A stretch of DNA of 64,000 nucleotides, taken from assembly GCA_012519055.1 (NCBI GenBank), contig JAAYQU010000006.1:1-64000 (forward strand). Reading direction: 5' to 3'. The notes under the pieces were generated by a model. The model was not told the DNA's origin, made no database searches, and saw only the letters and a list, made by a program, of their open reading frames with translations. Shown here in pieces: positions 1-8,823 of the stretch. A program made the position numbers and the translations under genes. The DNA is from Bacteroidales bacterium. GTDB lineage: Bacteria > Bacteroidota > Bacteroidia > Bacteroidales > Salinivirgaceae. Positions within the stretch are counted from its first letter, which is position 1. The number at the start of each line of letters is the position of its first letter.

Positions 1-743
1 AAGCTAATGGAGACTTTGAACGTGCAGTAGAAATTATCCGAGAAAAAGGTAAACTTGTTGCTGCAAAACGTGCCGACAGAGACGCAACCGAAGGTGTTGT
101 TTTGGCAAAAGTTACAGATAATAAAAAGTATGGTGCAATTGTAACCCTTAACTGTGAAACCGATTTCGTGGCTAAAAATGCCGATTTCGTACAATTTGCA
201 CAATCAATACTTGATATTGCATTAGCAAATAAACCCTCTGACTTAGAAGCATTAAAAGGATTAAAACTCGATGGACGACCAATTAAAGAGGTTATCACTG
301 AGCAAATTGGTGTTATAGGCGAGAAAATTGATTTATCGTACTTCCAATTTGTCGAAGGAGATAGCTGTGTGGCATATATCCACCCGGGTAATAAACTTGC
401 TTCGTTATTATCATTTACAGGCGAAATAAGTGACGAAGCTGCTAAAGATGTTGCAATGCAAACAGCAGCAATGGCTCCAGTTGGAATAGATAAAGATGAT
501 GTTCCCGCTGATGTTGTTGAAAAAGAGCTTGAAATAGCACGCGAAAAAGCTAAAGCAGAAGGAAGACCTGAAAATATGCTTGACAAAATTGCACAAGGAC
601 GTTTGCAAAAATTCTTCCAAGAGAGCACTCTTTTAAATCAAGAGTTTGTGAAAGAAGGCAAAATTACTGTTCGTGAGTATTTAGCCAAAAACGCTCCTGC
701 AGCAAAAGTAAAAGGTATGAAACGTTTCAGTTTGAATGACTGA
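1..743 (+). CDS. tsf: Elongation factor Ts, 5' end cut off by the window
   Basis: This protein exchanges GDP for GTP on EF-Tu during translation. The reading frame is open from base 3, well before the first possible start at 102, and gives 246 visible residues. The family is usually about 275, so roughly 30 residues of the N-terminal UBA-like domain lie outside the window. The conserved core motif CETDFVAKN, which contacts EF-Tu, is at visible residues 50-58, and the sequence then runs through the dimerisation region to a typical end near KGMKRFSLND. The gene is expected to follow rpsB, which is not in the window. A strong hairpin terminator follows immediately. Identification is secure. Confidence 0.97.
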   Translation, partial: ANGDFERAVEIIREKGKLVAAKRADRDATEGVVLAKVTDNKKYGAIVTLNCETDFVAKNADFVQFAQSILDIALANKPSDLEALKGLKLDGRPIKEVITEQIGVIGEKIDLSYFQFVEGDSCVAYIHPGNKLASLLSFTGEISDEAAKDVAMQTAAMAPVGIDKDDVPADVVEKELEIAREKAKAEGRPENMLDKIAQGRLQKFFQESTLLNQEFVKEGKITVREYLAKNAPAAKVKGMKRFSLND

Positions 744-756
744 TAAACACAATAAG

Positions 757-790
757 AAAACGCCTGTCAAATATTTGACAGGCGTTTTTT
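757..790. terminator. Bidirectional hairpin terminator between tsf and miaA
   Basis: The arms AACGCCTGTCAAAT and ATTTGACAGGCGTT pair perfectly, with A-rich sequence on the left and a T run on the right. It can end both tsf (+) and miaA (-), whose stop codon lies at its edge. Confidence 0.9.
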
Positions 791-1713
791 TATGACTTTT
801 CTTGTAAGTCAATAATTTCCAAAGCTTTTGCGACTTTCTCCTCCGCAGGTAGCCTGCCATCAATCCAGTGAATTTTAATATTATTACGCTCCATTCTGCG
901 AAACCACGTCATCTGGCGTTTTGCAAACTGATGAATGGCTGTGTTTAGCTCGCTGAAAAACTGCTGGTAGCTGATTTTTTCTTGCAATAGCCATGTTATA
1001 TACTTGTATTCCAACCCATAAGATATAAGCACATCGGGGCTGACCCCCGACTCTATTAGCTTTCGTGTTTCGTCAATCATGCCTTCGTCAATACGTTGCT
1101 TGAGCCGTTCGGTAATTCGTTTGCGTATTTCTGCTCTTTCGAAATGTACCCCGAAAATGAGAGTGTTAAGTTTCGGATAATCAGATTTCCCCAGATTGTC
1201 TTTTTCATACGTAGCTATTTCAATGGCTCTGATTGCGCGGTTGCGTGTATCAATGTCGGTTGAGTTGTGCATTGTTTTTATCTCCGAAAGAATAGTTCCC
1301 AACTCCTCTAACGATTTGTTTTCGAGAGATTTCCTTAGCTCTGGATTCTCTGGCACATCAGGCATTTGATAGTTTTTTACTATCGACTCGACGTAAAGCC
1401 CTGTACCACCGCATAAGACAACGTTTTTGCCTCGTTTCTTTATGCTGTTGTAGGCTACGAAGAAATCTTTTTGAAATTGGTAAACGCTATATTTTTGTCC
1501 GGCATCTAAAATATCTATCAGGTGGTAGGGAACAACTTTCCCGTTTGAGGAATATTCAGAAATATCTTTTCCTGTTCCCAAATCCATTCCACGAAACACC
1601 TGTCGCGAGTCGGCACTGATTATTTCAGCGTTAAGCCTGTCTGCCAAATCGATTGCAAATTTTGTTTTCCCTGTGGCTGTGGGACCGGTTACTATAATTA
1701 GGTCGTAATTCAT
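790..1713 (-). CDS. miaA: tRNA dimethylallyltransferase
   Basis: This enzyme transfers a dimethylallyl group to N6 of A37 in tRNAs that read codons starting with U. The 307 residues match the normal family length. The P-loop GPTATGKT is at residues 10-17, followed by ADSRQVFRGMDLGTGK, with the helix motif KRQMTWFRR near the C-terminus. The start ATG lies only 9 bases after the stop of the RhuM remnant, so the two may share a transcript. The gene ends inside the shared terminator with tsf. Function is assigned with high confidence from family motifs. Confidence 0.97.
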   Translation of the reverse strand: MNYDLIIVTGPTATGKTKFAIDLADRLNAEIISADSRQVFRGMDLGTGKDISEYSSNGKVVPYHLIDILDAGQKYSVYQFQKDFFVAYNSIKKRGKNVVLCGGTGLYVESIVKNYQMPDVPENPELRKSLENKSLEELGTILSEIKTMHNSTDIDTRNRAIRAIEIATYEKDNLGKSDYPKLNTLIFGVHFERAEIRKRITERLKQRIDEGMIDETRKLIESGVSPDVLISYGLEYKYITWLLQEKISYQQFFSELNTAIHQFAKRQMTWFRRMERNNIKIHWIDGRLPAEEKVAKALEIIDLQEKS

Positions 1714-1722
1714 TCTCTAAGA

Positions 1723-2208
1723 TTATGTTGATAAAAAAACACGTTCCGACAATCGTATCTTGCGGATTCTTTCAAGAAGTTCTTTAAAATAGTTCATCGA
1801 TGACCCAGACTTGAAACGTTCATCGTTCAGAGCGAAGCCCTTGATTATGTAGTCGCGAAGTCGTTGAGTTGCCCAAATACGAAATTGTGTGCCCTGTAGC
1901 GATTTTACTCTATAGCCAACTGAGATAATGACATCAAGGTTGTAGAAATTTACTTCGTGGCTTTGTGTTTTGTCTGCTATTGCACCATGTTGAGTGGTTG
2001 TTCGGAATTTCCGAACAACCAGTTCTTCCTGTAATTCACCCTCTTCAAAAATGTTGGCAATATGCTCGCTAACAGTTGATTTCGCTTTACCGAATAAAGT
2101 GCATATCTGTGCTTGAGTAAGCCACACTGTTTCATCGGTCAGTAGCACATCAACTTTGATATTGCCGTCCTCTGATTGATAAATGAGCATTTGATTATTT
2201 TCTTCCAT
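1723..2208 (-). pseudogene. Truncated RhuM-family (virulence RhuM) protein
   Basis: The 161 residues match the N-terminal half of RhuM-family proteins: an HTH-like segment WLTQAQICTLFGKAKSTVSEH, then VRKFRTTTQHG and the core FYNLDVIISVGYRVKS. Full-length relatives are about 330 residues and continue past the SERKFYQK-type motif. Here the match stops at IRLSERVF, followed by LST and a stop just before miaA. The C-terminal half appears to have been deleted at the junction with miaA. RhuM was first noted in a Salmonella pathogenicity island and its biochemical role is unclear. The surviving fragment could still be translated, so calling it inactive is an inference from length. Confidence 0.8.
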
Positions 2209-2243
2209 AGCCGTTTTTATATAAAGCTTTGTGTTACTAATGC

Positions 2244-3059
2244 TTAACTGCTCATAAAATCGTTGAACATGTCATGTTTTTTTGCATTATCTAATAACTC
2301 AGCCCATTCTCTTTGTTCGAGAATTGGAGCGACTATTGTATACTCATCAATCAACTCCCATTTAGATGGCAAAATAGCATTTAAAATATCATTTGTTATC
2401 ACAATTGGCTCTTCTTTTGATGTGTTTAGTAAAATGAAATCATAGCTGTCAATTATGCAGTTTACTCTGTTTGTCAAGAGTTTGAGAATCATTGTGTCTT
2501 TCTTTGATTTTTTCATTTTCATAATATCCCCATAGTCATAATCCGGGATGCGATAGTTCACTTCAATTATTAAGTCAAGCATTTTATTTTTTAATTGCTC
2601 TTCATTTAGTTTTTTAAACTGTTCGTGTAATCGTTTGCCAAAATGGACTTTTCTAATTGGTCCATAAATAGTAATATTGTTGTCTTTTGTAAAATAATAA
2701 ATCATTTTACAATCTTGTATCTCTATTTCAGCAATTTTATCGTCGTTAAAAAGAGGAAAACTTAATATTTGTTCTTCATTTTCATTAATAAGGGTTCCGT
2801 TTGTTAGTGGCAGTATTTTGGATACCAACAAGTTTGTTAATTGATAATCGTGTTTATTAGACAAAACGGTATTTTTAATTTCAATTGAGTCCTCATTAAT
2901 TGATAAATTTACCCCTCGAGTAGATTTTTTATTTATCCAATAGTAAAATATGTTTTCTCCTCTATTTTCAAATTTGATTTCTGAATGAGATAAAAGGACT
3001 CTATTCAAATCGTTAAAATTAAAATGAGATTTTGTGATTATATTGTGAACTATGCTCAT
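2244..3059 (-). CDS. Hypothetical protein of unknown family
   Basis: I do not recognise this 271-residue protein. It is soluble, rich in Asn, Ile and Lys, and has no signal peptide or clear membrane segment. The first 120 residues look like alternating beta strands, followed by a charged helical stretch around 145-195 that includes the run KMKKSKKD. The last 50 residues are mixed. It lies 35 bases upstream of the RhuM remnant on the same strand, so the two may be co-transcribed. The position next to a broken accessory gene suggests an acquired gene, but nothing in the sequence shows a function. Confidence 0.6.
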   Translation of the reverse strand: MSIVHNIITKSHFNFNDLNRVLLSHSEIKFENRGENIFYYWINKKSTRGVNLSINEDSIEIKNTVLSNKHDYQLTNLLVSKILPLTNGTLINENEEQILSFPLFNDDKIAEIEIQDCKMIYYFTKDNNITIYGPIRKVHFGKRLHEQFKKLNEEQLKNKMLDLIIEVNYRIPDYDYGDIMKMKKSKKDTMILKLLTNRVNCIIDSYDFILLNTSKEEPIVITNDILNAILPSKWELIDEYTIVAPILEQREWAELLDNAKKHDMFNDFMSS

Positions 3060-3258
3060 TACTTTGTTTTAAAAATATGCGTTTAATTTACATCTACAGC
3101 ATGCATGAACAAATATTGGGATTTGATTTTGAAAACTGTTTTGAATTGTATTTTGAATCGAATTTATTTGCAATAATATTATAAAACATTTGTTTTCAAA
3201 CTTAGCAAAATCTTTTAAATAATTTAGTAATGATTGAAAAATACCCTAAAAATTCACC

Positions 3259-3288
3259 TTGTCGCAAGCGCAATAAAAACTATCTTTG
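3259..3288 (+). promoter_or_regulatory. Bacteroidota-type promoter of the M16 protease gene
   Basis: TTG at 3259-3261, a 19-base spacer, then TATCTTTG at 3281-3288 fit the TTG/TAnnTTTG promoter form. Transcription would start near 3295, which excludes the upstream TTG codon at 3286 as the start and supports ATG 3322. Confidence 0.75.
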
Positions 3289-3321
3289 CAATCAATTCAT
3301 AGAAAAAGAGATATTTCTGAT

Positions 3322-4545
3322 ATGATTGATTTTCAACAATATACTTTCCCTTCGGGTTTGCGTTTGGTTCATGTTTCCGATAAAAGTATGGTTGCACATT
3401 TTGGTGTTGTTTTTGGTACAGGCTCGCGTGACGAGTTGCCAAAGGAACATGGCATAGCCCATTTTATAGAACATATGCTTTTTAAAGGTACGACAAATCG
3501 TAAGCCTTATCATATTCTTAGTCGTATGGAAGACGTTGGCGGAGAGATAGATGCCTACACAACTAAAGAGATGATTGTCATCGCATCGAGTTTTCCCAAA
3601 CAATATTTTAGTCGTGCCGTTGAGTTGGTTTCAGATATTACGTTCAACTCGACTTTCCCCGCAAAGGAGATTCAGAAAGAGAAAGAGGTTGTGTTCGAGG
3701 AAATTAATATGTATAAAGACTCTCCGTCTGAGTTCATATATGATGTTTTTGATAGCCTGCTATATGGCGATCATCCAATGGGTAAAAATATTCTCGGCAC
3801 GCCGGAATCAATAAGTAAATTCGACGAAACGAGCCTTAAAAATTTCTGGGCAAGACAGGTTATTCCCCTAAACACAATTGTTTGTTCGGCTGGCGACATC
3901 CCTTTTAAAAAGGTGGTTGCGTTGGTTGAGAAGAGCTTTTGCGATTTCAAAAATATATCGTCTCCTGTAAAGCGGGAAAAGCCTGAAACCGCTCCGATAT
4001 TTGCAAAATCTGTAAAGAAAAACACACATCAAGCCCACTGTATTATGGGAACGTCGGCTTTTGACGTTAAAAGCAAATATCGTGTTCCTCTTAAAATTCT
4101 TACAAACTTACTCGGCGGACCGGGAATGAATTCACGCCTAAACCTCTCTTTACGCGAGAAATATGGATTGGTCTATCAGGTTGATGCCTACTACTATCCG
4201 TTTTCTGATAGTGGAAATTTTGGAGTCTATTTTGGCACCGATTCCAACAGTGTTGACAGATGTAAAGAGTTGGTTTATAAAGAGATATCTAAACTTGCGG
4301 ATTGCAAGTTGGGAACCATGCAGTTACACAATGCAAAACGTCAAGTCAAAGGACAAATAATACTTGGCTCTGAAAATCACTCAAGCTTAATGTTATCGAC
4401 AGCAAAATCGGTACTTATGTTTGACAAAATTTGGACTATCGAAGAGATTCTGTCAGACGTTGATTCTGTGACAGACTCCCTGTTGTTAGAGACGGCAAAT
4501 CGTCTGTTTGAAAATCGCCAATTATCAACACTCTTATTTTATTAA
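3322..4545 (+). CDS. M16 family zinc peptidase
   Basis: This is an inverzincin-type metallopeptidase of 407 residues, like the mitochondrial processing peptidase and PqqL/YmxG group. The zinc motif HFIEH is at residues 47-51, and the third ligand Glu lies about 76 residues later in VFEEI (Glu127). The C-terminal half carries the second, inactive M16-type domain with GGPGMNSRL. There is no signal peptide, so a cytoplasmic location is likely. ATG 3322 is chosen because the promoter's -7 box overlaps the alternative upstream TTG. The next gene begins 5 bases after the stop, indicating an operon. The substrate is not known. Confidence 0.93.
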   Translation: MIDFQQYTFPSGLRLVHVSDKSMVAHFGVVFGTGSRDELPKEHGIAHFIEHMLFKGTTNRKPYHILSRMEDVGGEIDAYTTKEMIVIASSFPKQYFSRAVELVSDITFNSTFPAKEIQKEKEVVFEEINMYKDSPSEFIYDVFDSLLYGDHPMGKNILGTPESISKFDETSLKNFWARQVIPLNTIVCSAGDIPFKKVVALVEKSFCDFKNISSPVKREKPETAPIFAKSVKKNTHQAHCIMGTSAFDVKSKYRVPLKILTNLLGGPGMNSRLNLSLREKYGLVYQVDAYYYPFSDSGNFGVYFGTDSNSVDRCKELVYKEISKLADCKLGTMQLHNAKRQVKGQIILGSENHSSLMLSTAKSVLMFDKIWTIEEILSDVDSVTDSLLLETANRLFENRQLSTLLFY

Positions 4546-4549
4546 AGTT

Positions 4550-5200
4550 ATGCCAGCGTCCAAAACCGAACTGCACGAGTATATTTCGGCTCACACATCG
4601 CCAGAGTCGCAGTTGTTACAAGAGGTAAACCGACAAACACATTTGAAAGTCTTACAACCACACATGATTTCGGGGCACGTTCAAGGTCGTTTCCTGTCAA
4701 TGTTAAGCAGAATGAAAAAGCCTAAACGGATACTCGAATTAGGTACATTTACAGGCTATTCGGCACTCTGCTTAGCCGAGGGGCTTGCCGATGATGGCGA
4801 GCTAATAACCATCGAGAGTAACGACGAATTAGAAGAGCTAATTTTAAACAATTTTGCAAAATATAGCCGTCCAGAGGCTTTAAAGCTGATGATAGGAGAG
4901 GCTTTAGAAATACTGCCCCAATTGGACGGAAAATTCGATTTGGTCTTTATAGATGCCGATAAAACTGAATACCCTCAATATTTGCAATTGATAATTCCTT
5001 TACTAAACAAAAATGCATTTATCGTTGCCGACAACGTGTTGTGGTACGAAAAGGTTCTAGATTTGTCTGCCCATAACGACCCTTCGACCAAGGCGTTGGC
5101 TGAATTTAATGCAATGATAAACAGCGACAAACATTTTCAGAATATCATTTTACCGTTGCGCGATGGATTGATGATAGCCGAATACACCATCGGCAATTAG
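4550..5200 (+). CDS. Cation-dependent class I O-methyltransferase (COMT-like)
   Basis: This is a 216-residue SAM-dependent methyltransferase of the family-3 (caffeoyl-CoA/catechol type) O-methyltransferases. SAM motif I is ILELGTFTGYSALCLAEG. The metal-binding acidic residues are in DLVFIDADK and in IVADN. The C-terminal LPLRDGLMIAEY is typical. An earlier ATG at 4508 lies inside the M16 gene; ATG 4550 fits the family N-terminus and the 5-base gap to the M16 stop. The last codons and the TAG stop run into the left arm of a repeat, so the very C-terminus may have been altered by its insertion. The methyl acceptor cannot be deduced. Confidence 0.9.
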   Translation: MPASKTELHEYISAHTSPESQLLQEVNRQTHLKVLQPHMISGHVQGRFLSMLSRMKKPKRILELGTFTGYSALCLAEGLADDGELITIESNDELEELILNNFAKYSRPEALKLMIGEALEILPQLDGKFDLVFIDADKTEYPQYLQLIIPLLNKNAFIVADNVLWYEKVLDLSAHNDPSTKALAEFNAMINSDKHFQNIILPLRDGLMIAEYTIGN

Positions 5201-5366
5201 TGATGTGCAATTAACAATGAGCAATTAATTGAGTGTCAGGGAAATGTAGAGACGGAGCATGCTCCGTCTCCTCTTAATATTCCTTAATTTCTTAATGGTT
5301 CAAAAGCAATGGTGTTAAAAGTTGAAAGAAATTAGTAAAACAAAATTGTTAATTGCTAATTGCTTT
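5193..5366. repeat. Nested palindromic element with inverted ends
   Basis: The left end has GCAATTAG and GCAATTAACAAT separated by 6 bases. The right end (5346-5366) has the reverse complement ATTGTTAATTGCTAATTGC. In the middle, 5249-5270 forms a GAGACGGAG/CTCCGTCTC hairpin around CATG. The arrangement resembles a short non-coding mobile element carrying a second palindrome. Its left arm supplies the stop codon of the methyltransferase and its right arm overlaps the next gene's promoter. Confidence 0.6.
5246..5270. repeat. GAGAC palindrome, copy 1 of 3
   Basis: GTAGAGACGGAG, a CATG centre, then CTCCGTCTC. It belongs to the same family as the palindromes at 27725-27752 and 37475-37498, which share GTAGAGAC-type arms around a CRTG-like centre. 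It resembles the short REP-like palindromes scattered in many Bacteroidota genomes. Confidence 0.75.
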
Positions 5367-5382
5367 ATGATATTTATATTTG
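5353..5382 (+). promoter_or_regulatory. Bacteroidota-type promoter of the flippase gene
   Basis: TTG at 5353-5355, a 19-base spacer and TATATTTG at 5375-5382. The predicted transcript starts near 5389, 17 bases before the TTG start codon at 5406. The -33 element lies within the right arm of the palindromic element. Confidence 0.75.
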
Positions 5383-5405
5383 CGTATTAATAAAAAACAG
5401 CCAAC

Positions 5406-6860
5406 TTGAAACGAACTTTTGTCTCCAGCCTTATCCTTTTAATTTTCCTTAACCTTTTGGTTAAGCCTTTTTGGGTGTTTGGAATAGATAGAAGTGTACA
5501 ACTTGCCGTTGGGGAAAGTGCTTACGGAATGTACTTTGCCCTTTTTAATTTTTCGCTGCTTCTAAATATTTTGTTGGATGTTGGTATAACAAATTACAAC
5601 AATCGCAATATTGCACAACATCAGTTTTTGCTTTCAAAGCACTTTTCTAACCTCGTGGCACTCAAGGGCTTGCTGGCAATTTTTTATGCCGTGATAACGT
5701 TATCAGCCGCCCTTATTGTCGGATATCGTGGTTATCAGCTTAATATGCTTTTATTGCTGATGTTTAATCAGTTTTTGTCCTCTTTTATTCTATATCTGCG
5801 TAGTAACATCTCGGCATTGCAGTTGTTCAAGACAGACAGCGTAATGTCTGTTGTTGACCGAACGCTTATGATTATTATATGTTCCTATTTGCTTTGGGGA
5901 AGAGCCACAGGAACACCGTTTAAAATCGAATGGTTTATTTATGCACAAACCTTATCATACTCAATTACCGCTTTAATTGCACTCCTTATCGTAATCAGTA
6001 AAGTTGATAAATTTAAAATCCATTTCGATTTAGCTTTTAACCGCGTAATGCTAAAACAGAGTTTCCCGTATGCCTTGCTTATATTGCTTATGGCGTTTTA
6101 CAACAGAATTGATTCTGTAATGATTGAGCGGTTATTGCCCGAAGGTGCAGCAGATGCTGGTATTTATGCTCAAGGTTTTAGAGTGTTAGATGCAGCAACA
6201 ATGATTGGATATCTGTTTGCGGGGCTTTTACTTCCAATATTTTCGTATATGATTAAAAACAAGGAAGATGTGGCACAAATTGTAAAACTTGCACTAATGT
6301 TGTTAATTGTTCCCGCTCTGTTATTAGCCTTTGGGTGTCTTTTCTTTAGATACGATATTATACAGTTGCTTTACCATCACAGAAATGCATATGGTGTAAA
6401 TGTGTTTGGAATACTTATTCTTGGCTTTGTGCCCATTGCAACAACCTATATTTTCGGCACTCTGCTCACAGCAAACGGGTCGATGAAACAACTAAATACA
6501 ATGGCATCAATTTCAATGGCTTTAAATATTATTCTTAACCTGATTTTAGTTCCTCGTTATCAGGCAACTGGCGCAGCTATTTCAAGTCTTGTTACACAAA
6601 CATTTGCCGCTTCTGCTCAAGTTTTTATTGCGGTAAAAGTTTTTGGATTTAAAGTGCGACAGCAATATGCGGTTAAGTTTTTTCTTTTTTTAGTTGCGAT
6701 TGTGATGTTAGGTTTCCTTGTTACTGTTTTACGACAACATTTTTCATTCAGTTGGTACTATTATTTAGCAATATATATATCTGTTGGATTATTGTTGTCG
6801 GTATTGCTCAAACTGTTTTCGTTTAAAGGACTATACGAGATTATCAGATACAATACCTAA
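5406..6860 (+). CDS. Polysaccharide/lipid-linked glycan flippase (MOP superfamily, Wzx-like)
   Basis: A 484-residue integral membrane protein with about 12-14 hydrophobic helices and few charged loops, typical of oligosaccharide flippases of the MOP superfamily. The early segment YGMYFALFNFSLLLNILLDVGITNY and the later ATGAAISSLVTQ resemble the family. These proteins move lipid-linked sugar units across the inner membrane for surface glycan assembly. The start is TTG at 5406: no in-frame ATG occurs until residue 43, and a well-placed promoter lies just upstream. It is followed 23 bases later by comEC. No sugar-synthesis genes are adjacent, so the cargo is unknown. Confidence 0.85.
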   Translation: MKRTFVSSLILLIFLNLLVKPFWVFGIDRSVQLAVGESAYGMYFALFNFSLLLNILLDVGITNYNNRNIAQHQFLLSKHFSNLVALKGLLAIFYAVITLSAALIVGYRGYQLNMLLLLMFNQFLSSFILYLRSNISALQLFKTDSVMSVVDRTLMIIICSYLLWGRATGTPFKIEWFIYAQTLSYSITALIALLIVISKVDKFKIHFDLAFNRVMLKQSFPYALLILLMAFYNRIDSVMIERLLPEGAADAGIYAQGFRVLDAATMIGYLFAGLLLPIFSYMIKNKEDVAQIVKLALMLLIVPALLLAFGCLFFRYDIIQLLYHHRNAYGVNVFGILILGFVPIATTYIFGTLLTANGSMKQLNTMASISMALNIILNLILVPRYQATGAAISSLVTQTFAASAQVFIAVKVFGFKVRQQYAVKFFLFLVAIVMLGFLVTVLRQHFSFSWYYYLAIYISVGLLLSVLLKLFSFKGLYEIIRYNT

Positions 6861-6883
6861 AAATTTAACGTATCATTCACATA

Positions 6884-8779
6884 ATGGCACTATTTATCAA
6901 GCAGTCGCCTTTCTTTCGTCTTTTTTTATTTACGATTTCGGGGATTATTACGGCTCAATACTTCGAAATTGAAAGTACATGGTTATTGTCTGTAGCTCTT
7001 GTGTTTTGGACTGTTTTGCTTGTTGTTTACGGATTAATAAAAAACATAAAAATTGATATTTTTTGGGGATTTGGATTTAACGCTCTCTGTTTTTTAGTCG
7101 GTTTTATATTGGCGCAAAATGCAAAGCCTCTTAACGATTTGCCTGACTTTGAAAGCAATAGCGGATTTACCATTATAATTGAACAAAACGAGGGCAGGAT
7201 AAACAATAGGAATAGATATCTTGGACGATTGTACTTTACTGATAATCATAAATTTCTCGATAAAACAGTAAAAGTAAGACTACTTGCCGATACGACTGAA
7301 ACCGAAATAAAAGAGGGGGATATTGTTTTTTGTATCGGAAGACTTCAAAAAATAGAAAACCGCGGTGATCCCGGCGAATTTGATTACAAAACATGGGCAA
7401 ACCGCAAGCAGATTTATTACAGTTCGTTCGTTCCCAAAGGCAAATGTACAATTGTAGGCTATGACGAGCCAACACAAATCAAACAGTGGATTTCAAGCAT
7501 TAGGATTTGGATTGAGCAATGTTTTACAAAGTTTGGAATTACCGGCAATCAAAATGCCGTGCTTATAGCCCTAACGACAGGTGACAAGGCAAGTCTTGAC
7601 CCCGAATTGAAAAGTGCATTTACAACGGCTGGATTAATGCATGTGCTAGCTGTCAGTGGGTTGCACGTGGGTATTATCTATTTGGTTCTTAGCTGGATAG
7701 TTAAACCGCTAACATTTTTCCGTCAAGGTAGGATTTTAAGAATCGTTATAGTAATTACTGCACTTTGGCTGTATGCCTTTTTTACAGGAATGGCTCCATC
7801 TGTAAAACGAGCTGTGTTAATGTTTTCGTTTTTAGTTGTAGGCGAGGCTTCCGGCAGAAAGTATTCAGGACAAAATTCGCTGTTTGCTTCGGCATTTTTT
7901 CTTATGATTTTTAATCCAAACATAATATTCGAATTAGGGTTCCAGTTGTCGTATTTAGCGGTATTCGGTATTTTTCAATTTCATAAACCCATATATAACC
8001 TTTTCTGTTTTAAAAACAAACTGCTTGATAAAATATGGAGTCTTAGCGCATTGTCGATATCAGCTCAACTTGCTACAACGCCCATAAGTTTACTCTATTT
8101 CAATCAGTTTCCGTTATATTTTCTGTTGGGGAATATTGTAATTGTTCCGTTGGTGGGAGTTATTATTCAAGGGGCAATTTTATTTATGGCACTTAGTTTT
8201 TATGCGCCTTTGGCTAAAATAGTTGCGTGGTGCGTTAACCTAATGCTAAAGTTTATGACAGGAACTACCGAGTTGATTGCAAAGCTTCCCTATAGCCAGA
8301 TTACAGGAATTTATATTGATGTGGTTATGGTTATTGCCCTTTACGCACTTTTCCTGATAGCGCACTCTTATTTTAAGTCGCACAGTCCCAGAACTTTAGT
8401 CGGATTATCGACGCTATTATGTTCACTTTTGATATATTCGGCAACAAAAAGCCATATTCTAGGTAACAGTAACGAAATACACGTCTTTAAAACAGCAAAC
8501 AGCCCGATTTATATTGTGGAATCCAAAAACGTACACTCAATTGTTGCAGATTCGACAGTGCCGGTTGAGCGTCATATAGCGCAACTCTCTAACTTTTATG
8601 GTGCAAGACTAAATCACGCAAGTTACAACGAGGTTCAGGGTCGGGTTTCGGTTTGGGAGCATCCTGCTGGGAAGATTCTGATTGCTCCCGAGAATATCCT
8701 TTCAAGTATTGATACTACGATTTTTGAAAAGGTTGATGTTGTTGTGAGAAGTAAGCCTGTTAGGAAGTTTAAAAATTAG
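6884..8779 (+). CDS. comEC: ComEC/Rec2-family DNA uptake channel
   Basis: A 631-residue membrane protein with an N-terminal DUF4131-type region containing two or three helices and a soluble beta domain (about residues 85-200), then the multi-helix competence domain. The signature LAVSGLHVGIIYLVLSW (near residue 255) and TGMAPSVKRAVLMF are diagnostic. ComEC forms the inner-membrane pore for single-stranded DNA during transformation. The last 120 residues form a short soluble tail without the HXHXDH motif of the metallo-beta-lactamase domain found in longer homologues. Whether this organism is naturally competent is not shown by the sequence. Confidence 0.93.
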   Translation: MALFIKQSPFFRLFLFTISGIITAQYFEIESTWLLSVALVFWTVLLVVYGLIKNIKIDIFWGFGFNALCFLVGFILAQNAKPLNDLPDFESNSGFTIIIEQNEGRINNRNRYLGRLYFTDNHKFLDKTVKVRLLADTTETEIKEGDIVFCIGRLQKIENRGDPGEFDYKTWANRKQIYYSSFVPKGKCTIVGYDEPTQIKQWISSIRIWIEQCFTKFGITGNQNAVLIALTTGDKASLDPELKSAFTTAGLMHVLAVSGLHVGIIYLVLSWIVKPLTFFRQGRILRIVIVITALWLYAFFTGMAPSVKRAVLMFSFLVVGEASGRKYSGQNSLFASAFFLMIFNPNIIFELGFQLSYLAVFGIFQFHKPIYNLFCFKNKLLDKIWSLSALSISAQLATTPISLLYFNQFPLYFLLGNIVIVPLVGVIIQGAILFMALSFYAPLAKIVAWCVNLMLKFMTGTTELIAKLPYSQITGIYIDVVMVIALYALFLIAHSYFKSHSPRTLVGLSTLLCSLLIYSATKSHILGNSNEIHVFKTANSPIYIVESKNVHSIVADSTVPVERHIAQLSNFYGARLNHASYNEVQGRVSVWEHPAGKILIAPENILSSIDTTIFEKVDVVVRSKPVRKFKN

Positions 8780-8823
8780 AATCTGTTAATTGCTTAATGA
8801 ATAATACTTTACATTGAATCTTT

